A DNA stretch of 64,000 bases from Methylobacterium oryzae (GCF_021398735.1 NZ_CP090349.1:4669001-4733000), one strand, 5' to 3'. Positions 48,976-59,429 are shown, counted from the first letter of the stretch. Notes: generated from the sequence alone by a model not told the origin. Numbers and translations are program-made.

Positions 48976-50309
48976 TGACCCCCACCCTGTCGTCGAGCTA
49001 CGCCCGGGTCCTCTCGGAGGAACCCCGCGCCCAGGACCGGGACCGCCCGAGGGATCAGGCGGCCGCGCGCGCGGTGACCGGCCCCCTGCGGATCCTGCAT
49101 CTCAGCGCCCTCTACCCGCCCTACATCGTGGGCGGCGCCGAGCGCTCGGTGGAGCACCTCGCCGAGGAACTCGTCGCGGCCGGCCACACGGTGGCGGCGG
49201 CCTGCATCGCCCGGGAGCCCGAGCCCAAGAGCGTGCGGGGCGGCGTCACCGTCTACCGCATGGCCCACCACAACGATTTCTGGCTCGAGGACTGGCCCCA
49301 GGCGAGCCGCTTCGGCCGCGCCTGGGCGAAGCTCAAGCAGCAGTGGAATTTCGCCGTCGCGGCCGAGTTCGGCCGCGTCCTCGACGATTTCCGGCCCGAC
49401 ATCGTGAACACGCACTCGCTGCTCGACGTCTCGACTCTCGTCTGGCGCGAGGCGGCCAAGCGCGGGATCCCGATCGTCCACACGGTCTGCGAGTACGACC
49501 TGATCTGCGGCAACGCCGCGATGTTCAGGGACGGCAAGCCGTGCGACCGCTGGCACCTGGGCTGCAAGGTGGTCAACGCCGCCAAGCAGATCACGAACCG
49601 GTCGGTGGACGCGGTCGTCAGCGTCGGGACCGAGATCCTCAAGACCCATGTCGGCCACGGGTTGTTCGCGCATCTCGCGCCCGAGCGGCGCCGGGTGATC
49701 TTCTATTCCTGCACCGTCCCAGAGGGCGACCCGGAGGCCAGGCGCCGGATCGACCGGACCGGCCAGCCGATGACCTTCGGCTATCTCGGCCGGATCAACA
49801 ACGAGAAGGGGGTCGGCACGATGATCGACGCCTTCCGGCGGATCGGTCCCGGCGATTGGCGCTGCCTCGTCGCCGGCCACGCGATGGACGACTCGATCGA
49901 GCGGTTCAAGGCGCAGGCCGAGGGCCTGCCCATCGACTTCGTCGGCTGGGCGAAACCCGCCGAGTTCCTCAGCGCGATCGACGTGCTCATCGTCCCGTCG
50001 TTCTGGGCCGAGCCGTCGCCGCGGACGATCTACGAGGCCTACACGATGGGCGTTCCGGTGATCGGGGCGGGCTCGGGCGGCATCCCCGAGCTGATCGGCG
50101 AGGACAATGCCGACTGGCTGTTCACGCCGGGCGACGACGCCGACCTCGCCGCACGGCTGCGGACCGTGATCGCCCGCGGCCGCGGTGACCTGCCGGACGA
50201 GCGCGCCTTCCAGCACGTCATCCGCGAATCGACCTCGGAGCGCGTCGCCGAGAAGTACCTCGATCTCTACGCCGAACTCGTTGCCGAGCGTCGGGCGAGC
50301 CGCCCGTGA
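48972..50309 (+). CDS. Glycosyltransferase family 4 (second of a duplicated pair)
   Basis: The 445-aa enzyme starts at ATG 48972 overlapping the preceding stop by 4 bp. An N-terminal extension of about 37 residues precedes RILHLSALYPPYIVGGAERS. Shared landmarks with its neighbour are DIVNTHSLLDVSTLVW, VCEYDLICGNAAMFRDG, FGYLGRINNEKGVGTMIDA and WAEPSPRTIYEAYTMGVPVIG. The donor-site motif EPSPRTIYEA departs from the usual EPFGRTVAEA, suggesting a different donor sugar. It overlaps the flippase gene by 4 bp. Confidence 0.92.
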   Translation: MMTPTLSSSYARVLSEEPRAQDRDRPRDQAAARAVTGPLRILHLSALYPPYIVGGAERSVEHLAEELVAAGHTVAAACIAREPEPKSVRGGVTVYRMAHHNDFWLEDWPQASRFGRAWAKLKQQWNFAVAAEFGRVLDDFRPDIVNTHSLLDVSTLVWREAAKRGIPIVHTVCEYDLICGNAAMFRDGKPCDRWHLGCKVVNAAKQITNRSVDAVVSVGTEILKTHVGHGLFAHLAPERRRVIFYSCTVPEGDPEARRRIDRTGQPMTFGYLGRINNEKGVGTMIDAFRRIGPGDWRCLVAGHAMDDSIERFKAQAEGLPIDFVGWAKPAEFLSAIDVLIVPSFWAEPSPRTIYEAYTMGVPVIGAGSGGIPELIGEDNADWLFTPGDDADLAARLRTVIARGRGDLPDERAFQHVIRESTSERVAEKYLDLYAELVAERRASRP

Positions 50310-51817
50310 GCGCCGCCGCGCCGGTCCTGTCGGAGGCGGCCGCCGCCGAGGAGGAGCCGGGGCTCGCCTCCGGCGCCGCGGTGACGCGGCGCTCGTTCGA
50401 CGCCGCGCGCTGGGTGGCGGTGGCCTCGGTCGGCAACGTGGTCCTCAGCTTCGGGGTGTTCCTCGTGCTCGCCCGCCTCATCGGGCCCGCCGAGTTCGGG
50501 ATGGTGGCGATCGCCGCGGTCTTCATCGACATCCTGCAGATCGTCGCGCGCTGCGGCCTGCCCGACGCGGTGGTCCAGCGCGCCGACCTCGACGAGGACT
50601 TCGCCGCCACCGCCTTCTGGGTGATGCTCGCCACGGGTGTCCTGTGCGCCGTGGGCCTCGTGGCCCTGGCCGGCCCGATCGCCTGGATCTTCGACCTGCC
50701 AGCGCTGCGGCCGGTCCTGTGCGCGCTCTCCGCCTGTTTCGTCATCACCGCAGCGGGTGCGATCCACGAAGCGCGGCTCCAGCGGAGCTTCGGGTTCCGC
50801 AAGCTCGCCCTGCGGGCGCTCGGCGCCAACGTGCTCGGCGGCGCCGCGGCCCTCGTGCTGGCCCTCGACGGCTACGGCGTCTGGAGCCTGGTGGTGCAGC
50901 GGCTCGTCGCCGCGACCGCGACCACGCTCCTGACCTGGGCGGCGGCCCGCTGGATTCCGCCGCTGCGGCTGCATCTCGCCTCCGTGCGCGAGCAGATCGC
51001 GTTCGGCTCGCGGCTGTTCTGCACCTATCTGCTGCTCGTCGCCTCGATCCGGAGCCAGGAAGTCATCGCGGCCTACTTCCTGTCCGCCACCGATGTCGGC
51101 TACCTGCGCCTCGCGTGGCGCTGCATCGACCTCGTGAGCCAGGTCGCGGTCATCCCGCTGACCACGGTCGGGCTGACCACCTACGCGCGCCTCCAGGACC
51201 GTCCGGGCGAGCTGGCCGCGGCCTTCCACGGATTCACCGAGGCCTCGGCCTTCCTGGCCGTGCCCGCCTTCTTCGGCATGGCGGCCGTCGCCCCGACCCT
51301 CATCCCGTTCCTGTTCGGCGACCAGTGGCACGACGCGGCGCCGGTGCTGCGGACGCTCGCGCTCCTCGCCCCGGAATTCGTCGCCACCTCGATGCTGTGG
51401 ATGATCTTCACGGCCCTGGGCCGCAACGGCACGGCCCTGCGGCTCGCCGGCGCGCAGTTCGGCCTCGGCGCCGCGGCGGCCCTCGTCACCGCGCCCTTCG
51501 GCCTCGCCGCACTGGTCGCCGGGCACGTGGTGCGGGCCTACCTGTTCACGCCCGCGATCGTCGCCAGCGTCGGGCGCGTCGTCCCGGTCACGAACGGGCG
51601 GCTCGTGCGGCTCCTCGCGCCGATCACGCTCTGCGCCGGCGCGATGGCCGGGCTGGTGCTGCTCGTCCAGGGGCCGATCCACGCCGCCCTCGGGGACCGG
51701 GTCGGCCTGTTCGCGGCGGTCGGAATCGGGATCGCGGCCTATCTGGGCCTCGCCTGGATCTTCATGCGCGGCACGCTCCGCACGGCCGTCGGCCTGGTCC
51801 TGAGACGCCCCGCCTGA
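50306..51817 (+). CDS. Wzx-type polysaccharide flippase (MOP superfamily)
   Basis: The 503-aa protein has about 14 membrane helices after a 30-residue acidic cytosolic start. Motifs such as FLVLARLIGPAEFGMVAIAA, GLPDAVVQR and LTTVGLTTYARLQDRPGELA place it in the polysaccharide transporter group that flips lipid-linked repeat units to the periplasm. It starts with GTG inside the stop of the last glycosyltransferase gene (GTGA). With the Wzy-type polymerase and Wzc-type copolymerase it makes a Wzx/Wzy-dependent pathway. Confidence 0.92.
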   Translation: MSAAAPVLSEAAAAEEEPGLASGAAVTRRSFDAARWVAVASVGNVVLSFGVFLVLARLIGPAEFGMVAIAAVFIDILQIVARCGLPDAVVQRADLDEDFAATAFWVMLATGVLCAVGLVALAGPIAWIFDLPALRPVLCALSACFVITAAGAIHEARLQRSFGFRKLALRALGANVLGGAAALVLALDGYGVWSLVVQRLVAATATTLLTWAAARWIPPLRLHLASVREQIAFGSRLFCTYLLLVASIRSQEVIAAYFLSATDVGYLRLAWRCIDLVSQVAVIPLTTVGLTTYARLQDRPGELAAAFHGFTEASAFLAVPAFFGMAAVAPTLIPFLFGDQWHDAAPVLRTLALLAPEFVATSMLWMIFTALGRNGTALRLAGAQFGLGAAAALVTAPFGLAALVAGHVVRAYLFTPAIVASVGRVVPVTNGRLVRLLAPITLCAGAMAGLVLLVQGPIHAALGDRVGLFAAVGIGIAAYLGLAWIFMRGTLRTAVGLVLRRPA

Positions 51818-51917
51818 TCTGCACCCTCCGCCAACCTTTGTGGGCGACACTGCCCGCTAGAGGCCGCGGCCGGCGGAGCGTTCATCGGCGGCCGATGCGC
51901 GGGGACGGTGCAGGGTG

Positions 51918-53162
51918 ATGGCGGGACAGGCGTTGCCGATCGAGACGCGTGCGCCGGCCGCGTCCCTCCTCGCGGACCGCGTCGCCGTGTTCCTGCTCGG
52001 CGCCGCCCTGAACTTCAACGTCCTGACCTCGACCTTCGGGCTGCCGTTCCAGCGCCTGTCCGACCTGCTGCCGTTCCTGCTCATCCCCTGGCTCGGGTTG
52101 CGCCGCGCCGTCGTCGCGGAGGCACTGCGGCAGGCCGCGCCCCTCGCCGGCATCCTGGCGCTGATCGCGGCCTCGTTGGTGCTGAAGGCCCACAAGCAGG
52201 CGGGCGACGTCTACCTGACCCTCGTCCTGCTGCTCTACGTGGTCCAGGCGTTCATCCTGCTGGTGATGTTCCGCGACCGGCGCGTCGAGGACGCATTCTG
52301 CGTCGGCCTGCTCGCCGGAATGCTCGCCTCCCTCGCGGTCCTGCTGCTCGCCGCCTCCGGCATGCCGCTCGACCGGTTCGGACTCGCCGTTCCCACGGAC
52401 GGGCTCGACGAGGAGCTGAAGCTGTTCGTGCAGGACAAGCAGGGCGGCCTCTGGGCCTCCGGCAACGAGACCGGCCACGTCTTCGCCCTGGCCGGGGCCG
52501 CGGCCCTGCTGCTCAGCCTGCGCTATCGCCTGAAGATCGTCTATCTCGCCTACTTCGCGGCCCTCCTGGCGAGCTTCCCGTTCACCAACAACCGCGCCGG
52601 CCTGTTCATGCCGATCCTGTTCCTCGGCCTGCTGATGCGGCGGAACCTCAAGGCGCCCGCGGTGCTGGCCGCGCTCGGCGTCCTGGGCGTCCTGCTCGTG
52701 GCCTGGGCGGTGACGGGGGAGATCCCGCTGCCGGGGACGCTGTCCCAGGCGATCGAGCGGCGCTTCGCCGAGGACCACAACGTCACGGGCAATTTCGACG
52801 AGCGGTTCCTGTCCGGCGTGACCGCGCTCCAGCTGGTCCTCGAGTACCCGTTCGGCGTCGGCGAGGTCGCCCGCCGGGAGGAGCTGCAGGCCCTGACCGG
52901 GCTCGTGACACCACACAACGGCTTCGTGTCGCTGGCACTCCAGAGCGGCATCGCCGCGGCGCTGCTGCTCGTCGCCGGCCTCGGGCGGATCCTGCTGGCG
53001 CCCGCCGCCTTCGGGCCGTTCCTGACCTACAGCGCGGTGTTCCTGATCCCGTCGCTCATGTTCGAGGAACTGTCGGTCAACCAGTACTTCCTCTTCTTCA
53101 TGGGCTTCGTCCTGGCATCCCTCGCGCTGCCACCGGACCGCGCCCAATCGACCCCGGATTAG
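51918..53162 (+). CDS. O-antigen ligase/Wzy-like polymerase
   Basis: The 414-aa membrane protein has about ten to twelve helices and one large periplasmic loop (about 265-330), as in O-antigen polymerases and ligases. The loop carries VTPHNGFVSLALQSG, close to the conserved H-N-x-x motif of the WaaL/Wzy superfamily, and LEYPFGVG. It should polymerise the flipped repeat units. The start is ATG 51918, with GTG 51915 as an alternative. A 100-bp gap separates it from the flippase; it ends the plus-strand cluster and converges with the aldehyde dehydrogenase gene. Confidence 0.88.
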   Translation: MAGQALPIETRAPAASLLADRVAVFLLGAALNFNVLTSTFGLPFQRLSDLLPFLLIPWLGLRRAVVAEALRQAAPLAGILALIAASLVLKAHKQAGDVYLTLVLLLYVVQAFILLVMFRDRRVEDAFCVGLLAGMLASLAVLLLAASGMPLDRFGLAVPTDGLDEELKLFVQDKQGGLWASGNETGHVFALAGAAALLLSLRYRLKIVYLAYFAALLASFPFTNNRAGLFMPILFLGLLMRRNLKAPAVLAALGVLGVLLVAWAVTGEIPLPGTLSQAIERRFAEDHNVTGNFDERFLSGVTALQLVLEYPFGVGEVARREELQALTGLVTPHNGFVSLALQSGIAAALLLVAGLGRILLAPAAFGPFLTYSAVFLIPSLMFEELSVNQYFLFFMGFVLASLALPPDRAQSTPD

Positions 53163-53165
53163 GGA

Positions 53166-53191
53166 CCGCGCCGCCACGGATCGCGGCGCGG
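53166..53191. terminator. Hairpin between convergent polymerase and aldehyde dehydrogenase genes
   Basis: CCGCGCCGC (53166-53174) pairs perfectly with GCGGCGCGG (53183-53191) around an 8-base loop, 3 bases after the polymerase stop and 9 before the dehydrogenase stop. The GC-rich stem has no T-run. It probably terminates both transcripts. Confidence 0.55.
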
Positions 53192-53200
53192 CCCGCGGGC

Positions 53201-54682
53201 TCAGCGCATGACGAAGGGGTTCTCCGGGGCGTCGCGGCTCGTGGAGATCCAGACGCTCTTGGTCTCCAGGTACTCGCGGATCGACTCGATGCCGCTCTCG
53301 CGGCCGATGCCCGAGCGCTTCATGCCGCCGAACGGCATCATGTAGCTCACCGCCCGGTAAGTGTTCACCCAGACGGTGCCGGCCCGCAGACCCTTCGACA
53401 TGCGCATCGCGCGGCCGATATCCTGGGTCCAGACACCCGCCGCGAGCCCGTAGATCACGTCGTTGCCGACCCTCAGCGCCTCGGCCTCGTCCTCGAAGCC
53501 GATGATCGACAGCACCGGGCCGAACACCTCCTCCTGGGCGATGCGCATGTCGTTGGTGACGCCCGTGAAGATCGTCGGCTCGACGAACTGGCCGCCGAGC
53601 ACGCCGGGTCCGGAGGCGGGGTTGCCGCCGAAGACGCAGCGCGCGCCCTCGCTCTTGGCGAGCGCGATGTAGTCGAGCACCTTCGTGTACTGGGGCGGCG
53701 TCGTGATCGGCCCGATATTGGTGTCGGCCTGCATCGGGTCGCCGAGCTTGGCGGTGCGGGCCAGCTCGATCAGGCGCTCGGTGAATTCCTGGCGGATGCT
53801 GTTCTGCACCAGCAGGCGCGAGCCGGCGATGCAGGTCTGCCCGGTGGCCGCGAAGATGCCCGAGATCGCCCCCGCGGCGGCGGCCTTCAGGTCGGCATCG
53901 GCGAAGACGATGTTGGGCGATTTCCCGCCTAGCTCCAGGGAGACGCGCTTGATCTGCCGGGCGGCGGCCTCGTAGACTTTCGCGCCGGTGACGTCCGAGC
54001 CCGTGAAGGTGATCTTGGCGACGTCGGGATGCTCGACGATGGCGGTGCCGGCCTCGCCGCCGTAGCCGGTGACGACGTTGAACATGCCGTCGGGCAGCCC
54101 GGCCTCCTTGGTCAGGCGGGCGAATTCCAGCGTGCTCGCGGAGGCGAACTCGGACGGCTTCACCACGACCGCGCAGCCCGCCGCGAGCGCGGGCGCGCAT
54201 TTCCAGGCGACGAACAGGAGCGGCGAGTTCCACGCCGTCAGCGCCCCGACCACGCCTACGGGCTCGTGCCGGGTGAACGCGAAGGTCTCGGGCTTGTCGA
54301 TCGGCACCTGCGCGCCCTCGACCTTGTCGGCGAGCCCCGCGTAGTACCACCACCATTCCGGCTGGTAGCGGGTCTGGCCGTACATCTCGGCGAAGAGCTT
54401 GCCGTTGTCGCGGACCTCGATCTCGGCCAGCGCCTTGGCCTCGCGCTCGACGAGATCGCCGATCCGGCGCAGGACCTTGCCGCGGGCCGAGGCCGTCATG
54501 ATCGCCCAGGGTCCGTCCCACATGGCGCGCTTGGCCGCGGCTACCGCCCGGTCGACGTCGGCGCGCCCAGCGCGCGGGATCCGCGCCCAGGGCTCGCCGC
54601 GATAGGGGTCGATGGACTCGAACCACGAGCCCTCGACCGGATCGACGGACTGGCCGTCGATGTAGAGCTGGTAGGTCTTCAC
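53201..54682 (-). CDS. NAD(P)+-dependent aldehyde dehydrogenase
   Basis: The 493-aa enzyme of the aldehyde dehydrogenase superfamily starts MKTYQLYIDGQSVDPVEGSW. It has the cofactor segment KPSEFASASTLEFARL, the base motif LELGGKSPNIVF with the catalytic Glu, the nucleophile Cys in ATGQTCIAGSR, and the terminal EEVFGPVLSI and MPFGGMKRSGIGRE motifs. The GTG start at 54682 has a GGAGAGG ribosome binding site at 7 bases; longer upstream frames are rejected. It resembles betaine/gamma-aminobutyraldehyde-type members, but the substrate is unknown. It lies 68 bp after gmd on the same strand, with no evident role in the polysaccharide pathway. Confidence 0.92.
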   Translation of the reverse strand: MKTYQLYIDGQSVDPVEGSWFESIDPYRGEPWARIPRAGRADVDRAVAAAKRAMWDGPWAIMTASARGKVLRRIGDLVEREAKALAEIEVRDNGKLFAEMYGQTRYQPEWWWYYAGLADKVEGAQVPIDKPETFAFTRHEPVGVVGALTAWNSPLLFVAWKCAPALAAGCAVVVKPSEFASASTLEFARLTKEAGLPDGMFNVVTGYGGEAGTAIVEHPDVAKITFTGSDVTGAKVYEAAARQIKRVSLELGGKSPNIVFADADLKAAAAGAISGIFAATGQTCIAGSRLLVQNSIRQEFTERLIELARTAKLGDPMQADTNIGPITTPPQYTKVLDYIALAKSEGARCVFGGNPASGPGVLGGQFVEPTIFTGVTNDMRIAQEEVFGPVLSIIGFEDEAEALRVGNDVIYGLAAGVWTQDIGRAMRMSKGLRAGTVWVNTYRAVSYMMPFGGMKRSGIGRESGIESIREYLETKSVWISTSRDAPENPFVMR

Positions 54683-54750
54683 GGCGCGCCTCTCCGTCCG
54701 GGGATGCGCGCCATATGGATCCGGAGCCCGCTCGCGGCGAGCCCGACGGC

Positions 54751-55788
<1,038 letters not shown>

Positions 55789-55910
55789 TCAAGGCGATGT
55801 GTCGACATCAGTATTGCGCCAAGCAAGCGGAGCCGGAGCGGCACATCGCCAGACTAGCGTCGCAACTCGACAGCCATCTGCAATGGTCATGCGACCCCAG
55901 TGCGGCACGG

Positions 55911-56837
55911 CTAAGGTCGCGCGAGCCAGTCCGCCACGCCGTCGAGCGAGCGGAATTCCTCGACGGCGTGGACGCGCGCCGCCGGGAGGGCGGCCCGGGC
56001 CATGGTGGCGAGGGCGTGGCCCGGCCCGAGCTCGAGGACGCGGTCCGCGCCGTACTCGCGGCACGCCTCCAGGCAGGCGGCCCAGTCGATCGTGCGCGAG
56101 ATCTGGAGGGCCAGCTTCCCGCGACCCTCGGCATCCCGAAACACCGTGCTCCCGTCCAGCCCGCTGAGCAGCCGGGGCGCTCCGGGCGGCGGGCGGCGCG
56201 GCGGCACCGCGGCGAGCGCGTCCCGGAATGCGACCGTCGCGGCGTCGAGCAGGGGCGTGTGCGACGGCGTGTGAACGGGCAGGACCACGGCGCGCTGCGC
56301 GCCCGCGCCGGTCGCCTCCCGGCACAGCACCTCCAGCGCCGCGCGCGGACCGCCGACGACGCCGCTGTCGGCCGCGTTGCGGATGGCGAGGTGACAGCCG
56401 TGGCGCGCCGCGAGATCCGCGAGCCTGTCGAGGCTCAGGCCGCGGACGCCCGCCAGCCCGAACCCCGCGCCGGAGGCGGCATCCATGGCCTCCGCGCGCC
56501 GCGCGGCCAGGGCGAGGACGTCCGCAGGATCGAGGCGTCCGGCCACGCCCCAGGCGGCGAGATCGCCGATGCTGTACCCGGCCACGATCGACCGGTCCGG
56601 CATCGCCCCGACCAGGGCCCGCCACGCCGCCAGGGCGGCGACGCAGCACAGGATCTGGCCGGTCCGATTGGCGGTCAGGGTGTCGCCGCCGGCGCGCGCC
56701 AGGTCGCGCGGGTCGGCGCCGTCGAGGAGCGGTCTGGCGGCCGCGAACACGTCCTGGGCGGCTGGATGATCGGCCGTCAGGTCGAACATCGCCGGGTGCT
56801 GGCCGCCCTGGCCGGAGAGGAGGATCGCGAGGGTCAT
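55911..56837 (-). CDS. mdcH: Malonate decarboxylase epsilon subunit, malonyl-CoA:ACP transacylase
   Basis: The 308-aa acyltransferase has LLSGQGGQHPAMF at its N-terminus, the nucleophile Ser in VAGYSIGDLAAWG (GYSIG), and a conserved His in VVLPVHTPSHTPLL. It loads a malonyl group on the decarboxylase carrier protein to start the cycle. It is the last gene of the mdc operon and overlaps mdcG by 4 bp. The frame is open far upstream, but the start at 56837 is set by the domain and the overlap. 176 bp without a visible gene separate it from gmd. Confidence 0.93.
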   Translation of the reverse strand: MTLAILLSGQGGQHPAMFDLTADHPAAQDVFAAARPLLDGADPRDLARAGGDTLTANRTGQILCCVAALAAWRALVGAMPDRSIVAGYSIGDLAAWGVAGRLDPADVLALAARRAEAMDAASGAGFGLAGVRGLSLDRLADLAARHGCHLAIRNAADSGVVGGPRAALEVLCREATGAGAQRAVVLPVHTPSHTPLLDAATVAFRDALAAVPPRRPPPGAPRLLSGLDGSTVFRDAEGRGKLALQISRTIDWAACLEACREYGADRVLELGPGHALATMARAALPAARVHAVEEFRSLDGVADWLARP

Positions 56838-57493
56838 GCCGGGGGCGCGCCCCTCAGGCCCGCGACCGGCCGCAGGACCAGCCGGTCCAGGCTCTTGGCG
56901 AGCACCGAGCCGTCCTCCGGCGCGTCGCGCAGCTCGCGCCAGTGCAGGTCGGCGCCGTCCGGCAACTGGATCTCGCCGTCGATGCCCATCGGCGCCGTCT
57001 CCGCCGCGGCGGCGATGCCGTCGAGAAGGTTGACCGGCACCGGTGGTGGGCACGGCCAGAGCAGGTCGAGATCGGAGCTGGCGCTCAGGTAGGTTAGGCC
57101 GGTGACCGCCTGCCAGAGCAGGCTGCCGAAGGGGCGCGGCACGAGGCCGTGCCGCCGGCCGAGCGCCGTCAGGGCGTCGAGGCTCGGGCCCCAGGCCGCC
57201 GGCGCGCGAGTGGCGGCCTGGGCGAGGGTCACCACCGGTGCGGGCGCCAGCGCCGATGCCGGCAGCGCTAGCCCGATCCGCCGCTTGCCGTCCGCGGGCG
57301 GCAGCGGCAGGCCGAGCGGCACCGCGTCGCCGGTCTCTCCGGGGACGCGGCGGCGGACGATCAGCGGCCGGCCCGCAGCGGCCCAGCCGTCGAGATGGGG
57401 GACGGCGCCGAGGTCGGGCCGGTCCGCGCGCCACGCCGCCCAGGCCGCCGGATCGACCCGGACGAGGTCGTGGCGTCGGAACGGCTCAGCCAA
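56834..57493 (-). CDS. mdcG: Malonate decarboxylase holo-ACP synthase
   Basis: A 219-aa nucleotidyltransferase that attaches the 2'-(5''-triphosphoribosyl)-3'-dephospho-CoA prosthetic group to MdcC. The family signatures are FGSLLWQAVTGLTYLSASSD and DLDLLWPCP, with the catalytic Asp pair, and DGEIQLPDGADLHWRE. The only start upstream of the conserved HDLVRVDP segment is TTG at 57493, which overlaps mdcE by 8 bp. The length is normal (about 205-220). Confidence 0.92.
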   Translation of the reverse strand: MAEPFRRHDLVRVDPAAWAAWRADRPDLGAVPHLDGWAAAGRPLIVRRRVPGETGDAVPLGLPLPPADGKRRIGLALPASALAPAPVVTLAQAATRAPAAWGPSLDALTALGRRHGLVPRPFGSLLWQAVTGLTYLSASSDLDLLWPCPPPVPVNLLDGIAAAAETAPMGIDGEIQLPDGADLHWRELRDAPEDGSVLAKSLDRLVLRPVAGLRGAPPA

Positions 57494-58202
57494 GACGGGC
57501 TTGGTCGGCCACGGCCGCCGCGACGGTGCGGGCGACCGGGCGACCGCCTCGCTCGGCGCCCAGCCGGTCGCGGATATCCTCCGCCGGCAGGGTATCGATC
57601 ACCGCGCGGATCTGGCCCTCCAGGGACAGGTCCGGGTTTAGAACCACGTGGACGGCGCCGGTCGCCACCATGTTGTCGAGGCCGGGCGCGAAGACGGGCG
57701 TCGACTTCGCCATGTCCTTCAGCGTGTCGAGCGGCAGCTTGGTCACCCGGGCGACGGACGGCAGGTCCATCACGCTCGGGTTCGCCCCGGGCAGGGCCGC
57801 GAGGACCCGCGTCGCGAGGGCCGTGGCGATGAAGGCGCCGGCGGCCGAGTGGCCATAGATCAACCCGATCGTCGGATGGCCCGCCCGGTCCGCGAGGAGC
57901 AGCGCCTTGGCGAGATGCGCGAGGCACTCGTTGAGACCCAGCAACTCGTCGCGGCGGCTCATGCGCTGGCTGTCGGAATCCACCGCCACGAGGATCGGCG
58001 CGCGGTCGCCAACCCGGACGGCGTCGAGCACGGCGCGCGACAGGACCAGCGCCCCGTCGACGCCCAGGGGCGTGTCGCCGTCGACGCCGACCACGTGCAT
58101 CCGGCCGTCCGCGAAGGGGCCGGTCCCGGTCACGAGGCCGTCGCGCACCGCCACCGCGTGTCCTCGCGGGAACAGGGAGGCGAGGATCTCAGCGAGCGTC
58201 AT
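57486..58202 (-). CDS. mdcE: Malonate decarboxylase gamma subunit
   Basis: The 238-aa subunit of biotin-independent malonate decarboxylase has a crotonase-like carboxyltransferase fold (AHLAKALLLADRAGHPTIGL, GHSAAGAFIATAL). With MdcD it decarboxylates malonyl-S-carrier protein to acetyl-S-carrier protein and CO2. It overlaps mdcD by 14 bp and mdcG by 8 bp. The conserved HSAAGAF loop forms the oxyanion-hole region. Confidence 0.94.
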   Translation of the reverse strand: MTLAEILASLFPRGHAVAVRDGLVTGTGPFADGRMHVVGVDGDTPLGVDGALVLSRAVLDAVRVGDRAPILVAVDSDSQRMSRRDELLGLNECLAHLAKALLLADRAGHPTIGLIYGHSAAGAFIATALATRVLAALPGANPSVMDLPSVARVTKLPLDTLKDMAKSTPVFAPGLDNMVATGAVHVVLNPDLSLEGQIRAVIDTLPAEDIRDRLGAERGGRPVARTVAAAVADQARLG

Positions 58203-59118
58203 GGTCGGCCTCCGGGCTCCGGGCCACGGTCTCGTCGAAGGCGGGCGTGTCCATCGCCGGCACCGCGTCGGGATCGTTCACGCCGAGGCGCGCCCAGACC
58301 TCGGTGGCGTCGCGGCAATCGCCGAATCGCTCGATCCGGGCCTTCAGGCGCGCCTGCTCGGCGTCCAGGGTCGCCAGATCGAAGGCCGGCGCTCGGCCGA
58401 CGAGGTCGCGGGCGGCCGCGCGGAAGGCCGCGACCGTGTCGGCGCAGAAGGCGTCGGCGCCCCCGATCAGACGACGGTGCTTGCCACCCATGGTCCGCCA
58501 GACCAGAGCGCGGTCGCGGGAATCGAACTCCTCGGCGCCCTTGTTGGTCTCGATCACCTCGGGGCCGGAGACCGAGATGCGCCCGCTCTCCGACACGGCG
58601 AGCCGCGAGCAGGTGCCGGCGATGAGGCCGCCGCCGCCGTAGCAGCCGGCCCGCCCGCCGATCAGCCCGACGACCGGGATGCCGGCCGCGCGGACGTCGA
58701 CGATGGCCCGCATGGTCTCGGCGATGGCCGTCTCGCCGGCATTGGCCTCCTGAAGGCGGACGCCGCCGGTGTCGAACAAGATAAGGACCGCCTTCGGCTT
58801 CAGCTCCAGGGCCGCGCGGAGCAGGCCGACCAGCTTGCCGCCGTGCACCTCGCCGAAGGCGCCGCCCATGAAGCGGCCCTCCTGGGCGGCGACCAGGACC
58901 GGGTCGCCGTCGAGGCGCGCGCTCCCGACCACGATACCGTCGTCGAAGGCGCGGGGCAGGTCGAAGAGCGGCAGGTGCGGGCTCATCCGCCGCTCGGTTG
59001 GCGGCAGGAACTCGCGGAAGCTTCCCGGATCGGTGAGCGCCAGCACGCGCTGGCGGGCGGTGGCCTCGTACCAGCTCAGGGCGTCCGGATCGAAGCGCGC
59101 GGCGCGGTCGGCAGCCAT
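58189..59118 (-). CDS. mdcD: Malonate decarboxylase beta subunit
   Basis: The 309-aa subunit has a carboxyltransferase fold with SWYEATARQRVLALTDPGSF near the N-terminus, the core FMGGAFGEVHGGKLVGL and GGRAGCYGGGGLIAGTCSRL, and VSGPEVIETNKGAEEFDSRD. It forms the decarboxylase catalytic pair with MdcE. Length is normal. It lies 2 bp from mdcC and overlaps mdcE by 14 bp. Confidence 0.95.
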   Translation of the reverse strand: MAADRAARFDPDALSWYEATARQRVLALTDPGSFREFLPPTERRMSPHLPLFDLPRAFDDGIVVGSARLDGDPVLVAAQEGRFMGGAFGEVHGGKLVGLLRAALELKPKAVLILFDTGGVRLQEANAGETAIAETMRAIVDVRAAGIPVVGLIGGRAGCYGGGGLIAGTCSRLAVSESGRISVSGPEVIETNKGAEEFDSRDRALVWRTMGGKHRRLIGGADAFCADTVAAFRAAARDLVGRAPAFDLATLDAEQARLKARIERFGDCRDATEVWARLGVNDPDAVPAMDTPAFDETVARSPEADHDAR

Positions 59119-59120
59119 GG

Positions 59121-59429
59121 TCAGGCCTCCATCAGCCGCGCGCCCTGGAGCAGGCGCAGCGACACGGTGTCGGGGCGAGCGCCGCCGTCGTTGATGCTGA
59201 TGCGGAGGCCGCCCGGCTGCGCCCGGGCAACGAAATCGGCCACCACCGCCTCCCAGACGTCGCCGTAGCCGGCGATCGGGGTCTCGATGGCCACCTCGCA
59301 GGCATCCGGCGGCAGCACCCGCTCCAGCAGGATCTCCAGGTTGCCGGAGGCGACGACGCCGGTGATCGCACTCGGCGCCGAGCCGGCCAGCGGCTTCCTG
59401 GTGGTGTGGCGGAAGGTCAGGGATTCCAT
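59121..59429 (-). CDS. mdcC: Malonate decarboxylase acyl carrier protein (delta subunit)
   Basis: The 102-aa carrier protein has the prosthetic-group Ser in GVVASGNLEILLE (the family form is GSGDLE-like) and a C-terminal DGGARPDTVSLRLLQGARL. It carries acetyl or malonyl on a phosphoribosyl-dephospho-CoA arm rather than a phosphopantetheine arm. It lies only 38 bp after mdcA; the mdcB gene that many operons have at this point is absent. Confidence 0.93.
   Translation of the reverse strand: MESLTFRHTTRKPLAGSAPSAITGVVASGNLEILLERVLPPDACEVAIETPIAGYGDVWEAVVADFVARAQPGGLRISINDGGARPDTVSLRLLQGARLMEA

Noticed and set aside
53201..54682. Aldehyde dehydrogenase as part of the exopolysaccharide pathway
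   Set aside because: It is on the opposite strand behind a hairpin and lacks UDP-sugar dehydrogenase features; position alone is not enough.
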